64,000 nt of DNA from Polaribacter sp. Hel1_33_78 (GTDB lineage Bacteria > Bacteroidota > Bacteroidia > Flavobacteriales > Flavobacteriaceae). Positions 37,549-45,696 of this stretch are shown piece after piece. Each line of letters starts with the position of its first letter. The stretch's first letter is position 1. The notes beneath the pieces were generated by a model. The model made no database searches. It saw only the letters and a program-made list of their open reading frames with translations, and was not told the DNA's origin. The DNA is taken from assembly GCF_900106075.1 (NCBI RefSeq), contig NZ_LT629794.1:620001-684000 (forward strand), in the 5' to 3' direction. A program made the position numbers and the translations under genes.

Positions 37549-37568
37549 AGAAGAAATTTATCTAAATT

Positions 37569-37606
37569 AAAGGAAGCCTTGATATATTTTTATCAAGGCT
37601 TCCTTT
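37569..37606 (+). terminator. Terminator after the TonB-dependent receptor
   Basis: A perfect 16-base stem (37569-37584 with 37591-37606), a 6-base loop and a following T run. It is 21 bases after the stop codon. Confidence 0.9.
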
Positions 37607-37799
37607 TTAAATATTATTAAAAACAATAACAATTAGTTGGTTGTAAGTTTCTTACAATCTAAATTTGACAACATCTTCAGCCTTTTAAAAGTTTATTTCA
37701 TTAGAAAAATATCAATCGTTTTCGTAAATAAAATCAAGACATAAATTAATGTAAGTTGGTTTAATGAATATATTTGGTTTGTGTTTATTCTTTGCAATT

Positions 37800-37955
37800 A
37801 TGAAAAAATGTCCAAAATGTAAATCTGTTTCTAGGCACAGATTAAAAAGAAAGCCCTTCACTAAAATAATTCCAGGCACCAAAACATATGGATGCGATTT
37901 ATGCAATACCCAATACACTTGGGTCTCTTGGCTTAATTCGTCTTTTAAGATCTAA
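37800..37955 (+). CDS. Small zinc-ribbon protein
   Basis: A 51-residue basic protein beginning MKKCPKCKSVSRHRLKRK, with a second Cys pair in GCDLCNTQYTWV. The two CxxC knuckles 30 residues apart predict a single zinc ribbon. A longer frame from 37764 adds an unlike hydrophobic stretch and is rejected. A near-promoter element (TATTCTTTG, one extra spacer base) lies just upstream. The short length and zinc ribbon suggest nucleic-acid or protein binding; nothing more specific can be said. A terminator shared with rseP follows. Confidence 0.7.
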   Translation: MKKCPKCKSVSRHRLKRKPFTKIIPGTKTYGCDLCNTQYTWVSWLNSSFKI

Positions 37956-37959
37956 AAAA

Positions 37960-37990
37960 AAAAAGCACTTAGTGAATGTAAGTGCTTTTT
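37960..37990. terminator. Bidirectional terminator between the zinc-ribbon gene and rseP
   Basis: A 12-base perfect stem AAAAAGCACTTA / TAAGTGCTTTTT with a 7-base loop lies between the two convergent genes. Confidence 0.85.
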
Positions 37991-38010
37991 GTAGGTTGTG
38001 TTTGAATTTT

Positions 38011-39357
38011 TTACTTAAATAGCCTAAAAATATCATTTCCATTGGCAAAAATCAATAAGGCAATTAGTAGAATAAAACCAACTACTTGAGCATATTCTAA
38101 AAATTTATCTCCTGGTTTTTTACCGGTAATCATTTCCCAAAGTGTAAAAACAACGTGTCCACCATCTAAAGCAGGAATTGGCAACAAGTTCATAAACCCA
38201 AGCATAATAGATAAGAAAGCTGTAATAGTCCAAAATGATTCTGCACTCCATTCGGCAGGGAAAATACTTCCAATAGAAATAAAACCGCCTAACCCTTTAT
38301 AGGCCCCAGTACTTGGATTAAAAATCTTTTTTAATTGCTTTACATAGTCCGTTAAGGTTTTCCAAGATTTATTCCATCCAGCAGGAATTGCCTGGGCAAA
38401 AGAATACTCAAAACTGGCTAATTTATAATACTCAAGTTTTTCTAAATCTTTAAAAGATAATTGACCAAGACCAACACCTAATTTACCATCATTTGTTACT
38501 TCTACAGCAATTTCTTTAATCTCATTGCCTCTTTTTACAGTAACTGTAATGGTTTCATTTTTAAATTTATCAAGTTGAGTTTTAGCTTCATCAAAATATT
38601 TAATAGCATTTCCATTGATCCCAATTACTATGTCTTTCGCTTTTAAATCTGATGTTTTATTTGGAGAACCTTCTGAAATACCTGCAATTACAAATGGGTA
38701 ACGCGGTAATAAAACTGGGCCTGCATTTTTACCTCTCTCTACTAATTGAGATATAAAATCTTCAGGAATTTGTTTATCTTCAACTTGTCCGTTTCTTTCA
38801 ATTTGAAACTCATTTCCATTGACAAATCCTATGGTTAATTCAGAGAATTTTTTAATTTTTTCTCCATCAATCGTTAAAATTTTATCACCCGTTTGTATTC
38901 CTAAATTCATGGCTAATGAGTCTTGCACCCAAACACCATCTTTTACATTTTCATTTGGCAAATATTTTTCACCATATGCCCACATTAAACAGATATAAAT
39001 GAAAATTCCTAAAACAAAATTCACAAAAACTCCTCCTAGCATAATAATGAGACGTTGCCATGCAGGTTTAGAACGAAACTCCCAAGGTTGTGGGGGTAAG
39101 GCCATTTGTTCAGTATCCATACTTTCATCGATCATTCCAGAGATTTTTACGTAACCTCCTAAGGGAATCCAGCCAATACCATAAACAGTTTCACCAATTT
39201 TTTTCTTGAAAATTGAGAATTTATAATCGAAGAATAAGTAGAATTTTTCAACTCTAGTTTTAAATAATTTTGCAGGGATAAAATGCCCCAATTCGTGCAA
39301 AACAATTAGTAAAGATAAACTCAGTATAAATTGCGATGCTTTTATTAATATTTCCAT
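38011..39357 (-). CDS. rseP: RIP site-2 metalloprotease RseP
   Basis: An intramembrane zinc protease that cuts membrane-anchored anti-sigma factors and remnant signal peptides. The 448 residues have HELGH at 21-25 in the first helix (zinc ligands and catalytic Glu) and the third ligand in LDGGH at 397-401. Two PDZ-like segments lie between (GIQTGDKILTIDGEKI and GSPNKTSDLKAKDIVIGING). Four membrane helices are predicted. ATG start. In flavobacteria the targets are probably anti-sigma factors of ECF systems; none is encoded nearby. Confidence 0.95.
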   Translation of the reverse strand: MEILIKASQFILSLSLLIVLHELGHFIPAKLFKTRVEKFYLFFDYKFSIFKKKIGETVYGIGWIPLGGYVKISGMIDESMDTEQMALPPQPWEFRSKPAWQRLIIMLGGVFVNFVLGIFIYICLMWAYGEKYLPNENVKDGVWVQDSLAMNLGIQTGDKILTIDGEKIKKFSELTIGFVNGNEFQIERNGQVEDKQIPEDFISQLVERGKNAGPVLLPRYPFVIAGISEGSPNKTSDLKAKDIVIGINGNAIKYFDEAKTQLDKFKNETITVTVKRGNEIKEIAVEVTNDGKLGVGLGQLSFKDLEKLEYYKLASFEYSFAQAIPAGWNKSWKTLTDYVKQLKKIFNPSTGAYKGLGGFISIGSIFPAEWSAESFWTITAFLSIMLGFMNLLPIPALDGGHVVFTLWEMITGKKPGDKFLEYAQVVGFILLIALLIFANGNDIFRLFK

Positions 39358-39502
39358 TCAGCGTTAAATCATAATTTAAAAACGGTCAAATGTACGTTTT
39401 TAAAGAGAGTTTGAAAAGAACTATTCTAAGTAGATATTTATTTTAACAAAAGTTTTACATCAAATATCTTTTACTTGTCTTTTCTGTGGGTTTTTTAAGC
39501 TG

Positions 39503-39510
39503 TAAATTTG
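39503..39510 (+). promoter_or_regulatory. Promoter -7 motif of the SCO gene
   Basis: TAAATTTG is an exact TAnnTTTG match and lies 17 bases before the ATG at 39528. It makes a longer GTG start at 39486 untenable. Confidence 0.5.
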
Positions 39511-39527
39511 CACAAATATACTTTTTA

Positions 39528-40208
39528 ATGGATTTAAATTTTTTTAAAAAAAGCAAACTAACAGTCATTTTTTTAATAGTCTTTTCCACTATTTCAATTC
39601 CTGTTTTTTATCATTTATTAAAAGTTGATAAAAAATTAAAAGTTTATAATCCTGCAGATGTAAATCCAAGTTTGGTTGATGTTTCTTTAAAACATATTAC
39701 AAAAGATCATACAATTTCAAATTTCGAATTGACAAATCAAAATGGAGAAACCATTACCAATAAAAACTATAAAGATAAAATTTATGTAGCGGATTTCTTT
39801 TTTACACGTTGTACAAATATCTGCATTGCCATGGCTTATAACATGAGTGAATTACAAGAATATTATAAAAATGATAATGACATTATGTTTTTATCACATT
39901 CTGTAACTCCGGTTATTGATAGTGTTTCTGTATTAAAAACATACGCAGAAAACAAAGGTGTTATAGATGGAAAATGGAATGTAACTACAGGCTCAAAAAA
40001 ACATATATATGAGTTGGCGAGAAAAAGTTATTTTGCCGTTCTTGAAGATGGTGATGGAGGTGAAAATGATTTTATTCATACAGAGCAATTTGTATTAGTT
40101 GATAAAGAAAGACGTTTACGGGGATATTACGATGGCACAGAGAAAAAAGATATGGAAAAATTGAAGAAAGATATAGCTCTTTTAAAAGAGGAATATACCA
40201 ACAAATAA
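39528..40208 (+). CDS. SCO family copper-binding/thioredoxin-like protein
   Basis: A 226-residue protein anchored by one N-terminal helix (LTVIFLIVFSTISIPVFYHLL) with the thioredoxin-like domain facing the periplasm. The Cu-binding CxxxC motif is in FTRCTNIC, followed by PVIDSVSVLKTYAENKG and the distal His in IHTEQFVLVD. SCO proteins help mature the CuA site of cytochrome oxidase or keep thiols reduced; with ctaA also in the window, an aa3-type oxidase is expected. The start is ATG 39528. feoA begins 53 bases later but has its own regulatory site. Confidence 0.93.
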   Translation: MDLNFFKKSKLTVIFLIVFSTISIPVFYHLLKVDKKLKVYNPADVNPSLVDVSLKHITKDHTISNFELTNQNGETITNKNYKDKIYVADFFFTRCTNICIAMAYNMSELQEYYKNDNDIMFLSHSVTPVIDSVSVLKTYAENKGVIDGKWNVTTGSKKHIYELARKSYFAVLEDGDGGENDFIHTEQFVLVDKERRLRGYYDGTEKKDMEKLKKDIALLKEEYTNK

Positions 40209-40212
40209 CTTG

Positions 40213-40229
40213 TTTAGAATCATTCTAAA
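40213..40229. promoter_or_regulatory. Fur-family-like operator before feoAB
   Basis: TTTAGAAT-c-ATTCTAAA is a perfect 17-base palindrome. Its central 15 bases (TTAGAAT-C-ATTCTAA) have the 7-1-7 layout known for Fur, PerR and Zur boxes. It lies 4 bases upstream of the feo -7 motif, within the promoter spacer, where a bound repressor would block initiation. Confidence 0.65.
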
Positions 40230-40233
40230 TTCT

Positions 40234-40241
40234 TATCTTTG
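40234..40241 (+). promoter_or_regulatory. Promoter -7 motif of feoAB
   Basis: TATCTTTG, an exact TAnnTTTG match, lies 19 bases before the TTG start proposed for feoA and directly after the Fur-like palindrome. Confidence 0.65.
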
Positions 40242-40260
40242 CTATCCAAAATTTAAACCT

Positions 40261-40491
40261 TTGAGTACAATTGCATCTTTACATATTGGTGAAATAGGAT
40301 ATATTTCTGAAGAGTCATTAGATTTTATTCCTCTAAAATTATTAGAAATGGGGTGTTTGCCCGGAGCAGAAGTTAAGCTAATTCAATTAGCACCTCTGCA
40401 AGATCCTTTATACATCTGTGTTAACGGAAGTCATTTAGCGATTCGAAAAGAAACTGCTGGTAAAATTCAAATTCTAAAAGAGAATAGTTAA
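40261..40491 (+). CDS. feoA: Ferrous iron transport protein A
   Basis: A 76-residue SH3-like protein that assists the FeoB iron channel. It contains HIGEIGYISEESL, KLLEMGCLPGAEVKLIQLAP and a final GSHLAIRKETAGKI, all typical of FeoA. I propose TTG at 40261 (reading MSTIASLHIGE). The frame is open up to 40210, but that part overlaps the palindrome and -7 box and so would lie upstream of the transcript start. The stop overlaps the feoB start by one base. Confidence 0.88.
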   Translation: MSTIASLHIGEIGYISEESLDFIPLKLLEMGCLPGAEVKLIQLAPLQDPLYICVNGSHLAIRKETAGKIQILKENS

Positions 40492-42602
40492 TGTCTAGAA
40501 AAGATATAAAAGTTGCTTTAATAGGAAATCCGAATACAGGAAAAACATCTCTTTTTAATCAGTTGACTGGTTTAAATCAAAAAGTAGGAAATTATCCAGG
40601 AGTTACGGTAGATAAAAAAGAAGGAACCAGTAAATTGTCTTCAAAACAAAATGCAATTATTACAGATTTGCCAGGAACCTACAGTATAAATCCTACTTCT
40701 ATAGATGAAAGTATTGTCTTAAAAACTTTACTTAAAAAGGATATTAAAGAATCTCCGGACGTAATCTTAGTTGTTGCAGATGTAGAGAATTTGAAGAGAA
40801 ATCTATTGTTGTTCTCTCAAATAAAAGATTTAGAAATTCCTACTGTTTTGGCAATTAATATGGTAGATCAAATGCATAGAAAAGGAATTTCTATTGATTT
40901 GTCTCTGTTAAAAAAGGAACTAAATACAGAAGTAATTTTAATAAGTGCCAGAAAAAACGAAGGAATAAAAGAAGTAAAAGAAGCAATTATACGCTGTCAT
41001 GTAGCAGCAAAGGCATCACCTTTATGCGGTGTGAATCATAAAATTGATCCTGATTATTTTAATAAGTTAAAAGAAATAAGTCCTAATTACACTTTGTATG
41101 AATTATGGCTGATGGTTACTCAAAATAATTTTCCAGAAACCATAACTAAAGAGGAAAAAGAGAAGCTTTTAGCATTTAAACAAGATGTTTCTAAACTAAA
41201 GAAATATCAGCATAAAGAAACCATTTACCGCTACCAAGAAATCAATAAAATTTTAAAGAAAACCTATATAATAGACAAGACGAAGGCAACAGATTTGCGT
41301 GGTAGATTAGATAAAATTTTCACACACAGAATTTTTGGTTATGTATTATTTAGTTTGATTTTATTAGTTATTTTTCAATCTATTTTCGATTTGGCTTCCG
41401 TGCCAATGGATTTTATTGATGCTACTTTTGCGCAACTATCAGACTTTACAAAAAGTAATTTACCCAGTGGTGTGTTTACAGATTTATTGACAGAAGGAAT
41501 TATTCCTGGAATAGGAGGAGTAATCATATTTATACCACAAATTGCCATTTTATTTTTATTCATTGCCATTCTAGAAGAAACCGGGTATATGAGCAGAGTA
41601 GTCTTTTTAATGGACAAAATAATGAGGCGTTTTGGAATGAACGGTAAAAGTGTAATTCCGTTAATTTCTGGAACAGCATGTGCAATTCCCGCAATTATGG
41701 CAACTAGAACTATTTCTAGTTGGAAAGAAAGATTGATTACTATTTTAGTAGTTCCTTTTACAACATGCTCTGCAAGATTGCCAGTTTATGCTATTTTAAT
41801 TGCATTGATAATTCCAGATGAAAAAATTTTTGGATTTTTAAACTTACAAGGATTAGTGCTACTTTCTTTATATGCTTTAGGTTTTCTGTCGGCCATATTG
41901 GCTGCCTATATTTTGCATAAAACTTTAAAAGTAGAATCAAAATCATTTTTCGTAGTAGAAATGCCAAACTATAAATTACCATCTATAAAAAATGTGTTTT
42001 TTGAGGTTGTAGAAAAAACAAAAGCTTTTGTTTTCGGAGCAGGAAAAATTATTTTAGCATTGTCAATTGTTTTATGGTTTTTGGCTTCAAATGGAGGTTC
42101 AGATTATCAATATGCCGAAGAATCGGTTATTGAAAATAGTGACAATCAGAATTTAAATGAAGATGAAATTCAACAAAAAATAGCTTCCGTAAAATTAGAA
42201 AATTCTTATATAGGAACTCTTGGAAAAACAATAGAACCAGTTATAAGGCCTTTAGGATATGATTGGAAAATAGGAATTGCATTAATAACATCATTTGCAG
42301 CACGGGAAGTATTTATAGGTACGTTAGCAACAATATACAGTGTGGAAGCAGATGATGAAGATACAACCACTATTAAACAAAAAATGGCATCAGAAATAAA
42401 TCCTGATACAGGCAAGAAGCGTTTTAATTTTCCTGTTGGCATGTCGTTAATGGTTTTTTATGCTTTTGCAATGCAATGTATGGCAACTTTTGCGATTGTA
42501 AAGCGTGAAACTAAAACATGGAAATGGCCACTAATCCAGTTATTTGGGATGGCTTTGTTGGCTTATATTTCATCATTTTTAACCTATCAAATTTTAAGTT
42601 AA
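40491..42602 (+). CDS. feoB: Ferrous iron transport protein B
   Basis: A GTP-gated Fe(II) transporter of 703 residues. The N-terminal G domain has G1 GNPNTGKTSLFN, G3 DLPGTYS and G4 NMVD. A helical GDI-like segment (about 180-265) follows. The membrane part has two Gate domains with the usual GTACAIPAIMATRTI and FTTCSARLPVYAILIA motifs containing the Cys residues of the pore. Near the C-terminus is AAREVFIGTLATIYSVE. Start ATG at 40491 overlaps the feoA stop. The small Cys-rich gene at 42602 overlaps its stop by one base. Confidence 0.97.
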   Translation: MSRKDIKVALIGNPNTGKTSLFNQLTGLNQKVGNYPGVTVDKKEGTSKLSSKQNAIITDLPGTYSINPTSIDESIVLKTLLKKDIKESPDVILVVADVENLKRNLLLFSQIKDLEIPTVLAINMVDQMHRKGISIDLSLLKKELNTEVILISARKNEGIKEVKEAIIRCHVAAKASPLCGVNHKIDPDYFNKLKEISPNYTLYELWLMVTQNNFPETITKEEKEKLLAFKQDVSKLKKYQHKETIYRYQEINKILKKTYIIDKTKATDLRGRLDKIFTHRIFGYVLFSLILLVIFQSIFDLASVPMDFIDATFAQLSDFTKSNLPSGVFTDLLTEGIIPGIGGVIIFIPQIAILFLFIAILEETGYMSRVVFLMDKIMRRFGMNGKSVIPLISGTACAIPAIMATRTISSWKERLITILVVPFTTCSARLPVYAILIALIIPDEKIFGFLNLQGLVLLSLYALGFLSAILAAYILHKTLKVESKSFFVVEMPNYKLPSIKNVFFEVVEKTKAFVFGAGKIILALSIVLWFLASNGGSDYQYAEESVIENSDNQNLNEDEIQQKIASVKLENSYIGTLGKTIEPVIRPLGYDWKIGIALITSFAAREVFIGTLATIYSVEADDEDTTTIKQKMASEINPDTGKKRFNFPVGMSLMVFYAFAMQCMATFAIVKRETKTWKWPLIQLFGMALLAYISSFLTYQILS

Positions 42603-42718
42603 TGCAAGAAGTTGTTGTTTATTTTGTAGTTGCTTTAGCTATTGTTTTTTTAATAAAGAAATATGTTTTTCCTACAAAGAAAGACAAAAATTGCAATACT
42701 GATTGCGGCTGTCATTAA
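42602..42718 (+). CDS. FeoB-associated Cys-rich membrane protein
   Basis: A 38-residue protein, MQEVVVYFVVALAIVFLIKK followed by a short polar tail ending CNTDCGCH. One membrane helix plus a C-terminal cluster of three Cys and one His is the pattern of the FeoB-associated small-protein family. Its ATG overlaps the last base of feoB, so it belongs to the feo operon. It may serve as a metal hand-off or stabilising partner of FeoB, replacing FeoC. The longer open frame upstream runs inside feoB and is not used. Confidence 0.85.
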   Translation: MQEVVVYFVVALAIVFLIKKYVFPTKKDKNCNTDCGCH

Positions 42719-42760
42719 AACCTTAACAGAATATTAGTAATCTTTAAATGATAGGTTTTC

Positions 42761-42768
42761 TAACTTTG
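42761..42768 (+). promoter_or_regulatory. Promoter -7 motif of the DUF2911 gene
   Basis: TAACTTTG, an exact TAnnTTTG match, lies 43 bases before the ATG at 42812. Confidence 0.55.
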
Positions 42769-42811
42769 ATTCCTAATCTGAACACAAATAAAAACTTAAA
42801 TATTTAGTCCC

Positions 42812-43354
42812 ATGCAAAAAGCTATTTTATCAATTATAATTTTTACGATTACTTTAATTTCATCAACAGAATTTACAGCACAGGAATTTTCAAAAATCGA
42901 TGTAAGTCCTATGGATGCTGCTGCTCATCCTAATAATTGGAGAGAAGCTAATAAACTTGTAAAAGTAGTTTATAGTAGGCCTCAATTAAAAGGCAGGTCT
43001 TTAGATAAATTGGTTCCAAATGATAAAGTTTGGAGAACAGGTGCAAATGAAGCAGCAGAAATTACATTTTATAAAGACGTAACTTTTGGAGATAAAGAAG
43101 TAAAAGCGGGTACATATACACTGTTTACGATTCCTACAGATGGAGATTGGACGGTTATTTTAAGCAACCATAAAAATATTTGGGGTTCTTATTTTTATAA
43201 ACAAGAACAAGATGTAGCAAGGGTTAGTGGTAAATTCTCAAAATCAGAAAAATTAATTGAAGCATTTTCTATTGTTTTTGATGGTGAAGGAGATAGTACA
43301 ACTATGTATTTAGGTTGGGGAAATACAATTGTTTCTGTTCCTGTAAAGGGTTAA
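42812..43354 (+). CDS. DUF2911 family exported protein
   Basis: A 180-residue protein with a signal peptide (MQKAILSIIIFTITLISSTEFTAQE) and a DUF2911 domain showing VVYSRPQLKGRSLDKLVPNDKVWRTGANEA (here cited as one conserved region around residues 49-78), AGTYTLFTIP and WGSYFYKQEQDV. This family is common in Bacteroidota and Acidobacteria; its function is not known. The gene has its own promoter motif and a terminator-like hairpin after it at 43379-43406. Confidence 0.85.
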   Translation: MQKAILSIIIFTITLISSTEFTAQEFSKIDVSPMDAAAHPNNWREANKLVKVVYSRPQLKGRSLDKLVPNDKVWRTGANEAAEITFYKDVTFGDKEVKAGTYTLFTIPTDGDWTVILSNHKNIWGSYFYKQEQDVARVSGKFSKSEKLIEAFSIVFDGEGDSTTMYLGWGNTIVSVPVKG

Positions 43355-43378
43355 AATTAGATTGTTAAAAAATTTAAA

Positions 43379-43406
43379 ACCTCAAAAGCTGAATGACTTT
43401 TGAGGT
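43379..43406. terminator. Terminator-like hairpin between DUF2911 and galE
   Basis: A 10-base stem ACCTCAAAAG / CTTTTGAGGT with an 8-base loop lies between the two convergent genes. Flanking T runs are weak on both sides. Confidence 0.55.
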
Positions 43407-43439
43407 ATTAAATGAATTCATTAAAAAGAATTTAAAATC

Positions 43440-44453
43440 TTAAACAGTTTGCTTTAGTTGCCATTTCCAAGCAGTTTCTAAAGTTTTCTCTAGGCTTATT
43501 TCTGTTTTCCAATTCAATTCTTTATTTGCAATTGCAGTATCAGCAAAAGCAACTACTACATCACCTTCACGTCTTCCAACAATTTTATAATTTAGTTTTA
43601 TATTATTTACTTTTTCGAAAGTATTAATAATTTCTAAAACAGAACTTCCATTACCTGAACCAACATTAAAATATTCAAAAGATTTTTTATTTTTTTTATC
43701 GATAAGCCTTCTTAAAGCTGCAATATGTGCCCTGGCTAAATCTACAACATCGATATAATCGCGAACTGCAGTTCCATCTTTTGTAGGATAATCATTACCG
43801 AAAACAGATAATTCTTCACGCATTCCTGCTGCAGTTTGTGTGATAAATGGGATTAAATTTTGAGGAACTCCAAGAGGTAATTCTCCGATTTTTATAGATG
43901 GATGACCACCTATAGGATTAAAATAACGCAAAGCAATTGCATTGATATTATGTGCTTTGCTTGTGTCTTTAATAATTTCCTCACCAACTTGTTTTGTATT
44001 TCCATAAACAGATTCTGCTGCTTTTACTGGTGCCTCTTCTGTTATAGGTAGTTTATCTGCTTGTCCGTATACTGTGCAAGAAGAAGAGAAAATAAAATTA
44101 TCTAATTTTCTGTCTCTCATTTCTTGCAATAAATAAATTAATGAGTTAAAATTATTTTCATAATATTCTAAAGGTTCGCCCATACTTTCACCAACAGCTT
44201 TATAAGCAGCAAAATGTATAATACCATCAACATGATTGTTCTTAAAAAAATCTTTTACATCGTTTTTAATCCGCAGATCTATCTGATGAAAGTCTGGCTT
44301 TGTTCCAGTAATTTCTGTAATTTGACCTAATACATCAATTGTGGTATTAGATAAGTTATCTATAATTACTACTTCAAAACCTTTGTTTTGTAGTTCTACT
44401 ACAGTGTGAGAACCTATAAAGCCTAAGCCTCCTGTTACTAATATTTTTTTCAT
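43440..44453 (-). CDS. galE: UDP-glucose 4-epimerase
   Basis: An extended short-chain dehydrogenase of 337 residues that interconverts UDP-glucose and UDP-galactose. It has the NAD-binding GGLGFIGSH at the N-terminus, the SSSCTVYG serine/threonine loop and the catalytic YGNTK (Tyr and Lys of YxxxK). The segment NPIGGHPSIKIGE is typical of GalE. ATG start. It lies 21 bases after the DegT aminotransferase gene and is probably cotranscribed, which suggests surface polysaccharide or glycan precursor supply. Confidence 0.95.
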   Translation of the reverse strand: MKKILVTGGLGFIGSHTVVELQNKGFEVVIIDNLSNTTIDVLGQITEITGTKPDFHQIDLRIKNDVKDFFKNNHVDGIIHFAAYKAVGESMGEPLEYYENNFNSLIYLLQEMRDRKLDNFIFSSSCTVYGQADKLPITEEAPVKAAESVYGNTKQVGEEIIKDTSKAHNINAIALRYFNPIGGHPSIKIGELPLGVPQNLIPFITQTAAGMREELSVFGNDYPTKDGTAVRDYIDVVDLARAHIAALRRLIDKKNKKSFEYFNVGSGNGSSVLEIINTFEKVNNIKLNYKIVGRREGDVVVAFADTAIANKELNWKTEISLEKTLETAWKWQLKQTV

Positions 44454-44474
44454 TTTAGGGGTGTGTTGTTTTTT

Positions 44475-45623
44475 TTATTTTAAGAAATTTGTAATTGTTC
44501 GTGTAATAAAACTTAGTTGTTCTTTATTTAATTCTGTATGCATAGGCAAAGAAATTACCGTTTTTATCAATTTATTGGTTACAGGAAAATCTTCTTCTTT
44601 GTACCTGTCGTCAACATAGGCTTTTTGAGAATGCAAAGCGACAGGATAATAAATGGCATTTGGAATCTCATTTTCTAATAAATGCTTGTGTAATTCATCA
44701 CGTTTACCATTGGTGATTTGCAATGTGTATTGATGAAAAACGTGGCAATTACAAGTAGCACAAATTTCTCCACAAGCATTTGTTGTGGGTGTAATAATAT
44801 TGGTATTGTTAGCAAAAGCTGTATTGTAAAAACGCGCAGCATTTCTTCTGGCTTCACAATAAGTATCTAATAAAGGTAGTTTGGCTTTTAAAACGCCTGC
44901 TTGAATAGAATCTAATCTAGAATTTACACCAACAACATCATGATAGTAACGTGTATACATTCCATGATTTACAATGCCTCTTAATGTGTGAGCAAGTTCA
45001 TCATCATTTGTAAAAATTGCTCCACCATCTCCATAACAACCTAAGTTTTTTGATGGAAAAAAAGAGGTTGTTCCTACATGTCCTATCGTTCCAGCTTTCT
45101 GTTTTGTTCCGTTTTTAAAAGTATAATCTGCCCCAATGGCTTGTGCATTGTCTTCAATTACAAATAGATTGTGCTCTTTTGCAATTTCTAAAATAGCATC
45201 CATATTTGCAACTTGTCCAAATAAATGAACAGGAACAATTGCTTTAGTTTTTGGAGTAATCGCTCTTTTTAAAGCATCAATATTTATATTGAACGTTTTT
45301 TCATCAACATCAACCAAAACAGGAGTCAGTTTTAAAAGTGCTATTACTTCTACTGTGGCTGCAAACGTGAAATCTACGGTAATAACTTCATCTCCTTGTT
45401 CTAGGCCAAGACCCATCATTGCAATTTGCAAAGCATCGGTTCCATTTGCGCAAGGAATTACATGTTTTACATCTAGGTATTCTTCTAAATCTTTTTGAAA
45501 CTCTTTAACTAAAGGTCCATTTATATAAGTAGATGAGTTAAGAACTTCTTGTATAGAATTGTCTACAGTTTGTTTTATTTCTTGATATTGACTTTGTAAG
45601 TCAACCATTTGAATTTTTTTCAT
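44475..45623 (-). CDS. DegT/DnrJ/EryC1/StrS family sugar aminotransferase
   Basis: A PLP-dependent nucleotide-sugar aminotransferase of 382 residues. PLP Lys is in SFFPSKNLGCYGDGGA; EDNAQAIGADY, NGTDALQIAMMGLG and VNHGMYTRYYHDVVGVNSRLD (adjacent conserved parts) support the family. A Cys-rich insert (CGEICATCNC) precedes the HVFHQYTLQI strand. The product is probably a UDP- or dTDP-amino sugar for surface glycans; the exact substrate is not clear. ATG start at 45623, with a divergent promoter shared with the penicillin acylase gene. Confidence 0.92.
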   Translation of the reverse strand: MKKIQMVDLQSQYQEIKQTVDNSIQEVLNSSTYINGPLVKEFQKDLEEYLDVKHVIPCANGTDALQIAMMGLGLEQGDEVITVDFTFAATVEVIALLKLTPVLVDVDEKTFNINIDALKRAITPKTKAIVPVHLFGQVANMDAILEIAKEHNLFVIEDNAQAIGADYTFKNGTKQKAGTIGHVGTTSFFPSKNLGCYGDGGAIFTNDDELAHTLRGIVNHGMYTRYYHDVVGVNSRLDSIQAGVLKAKLPLLDTYCEARRNAARFYNTAFANNTNIITPTTNACGEICATCNCHVFHQYTLQITNGKRDELHKHLLENEIPNAIYYPVALHSQKAYVDDRYKEEDFPVTNKLIKTVISLPMHTELNKEQLSFITRTITNFLK

Positions 45624-45646
45624 GAGTCAGATTTCTATGAACAAAA

Positions 45647-45676
45647 CAAAAATACGATATTATTCTTTTATCTTTG
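45647..45676. promoter_or_regulatory. Divergent promoters for the DegT and penicillin-acylase-family genes
   Basis: TATTTTTG on the minus strand (45647-45654) and TATCTTTG on the plus strand (45669-45676) are both exact TAnnTTTG matches facing apart. They lie 23 and 20 bases from the respective ATGs. Confidence 0.6.
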
Positions 45677-45696
45677 GTTATATAAAATGTTTTCAA

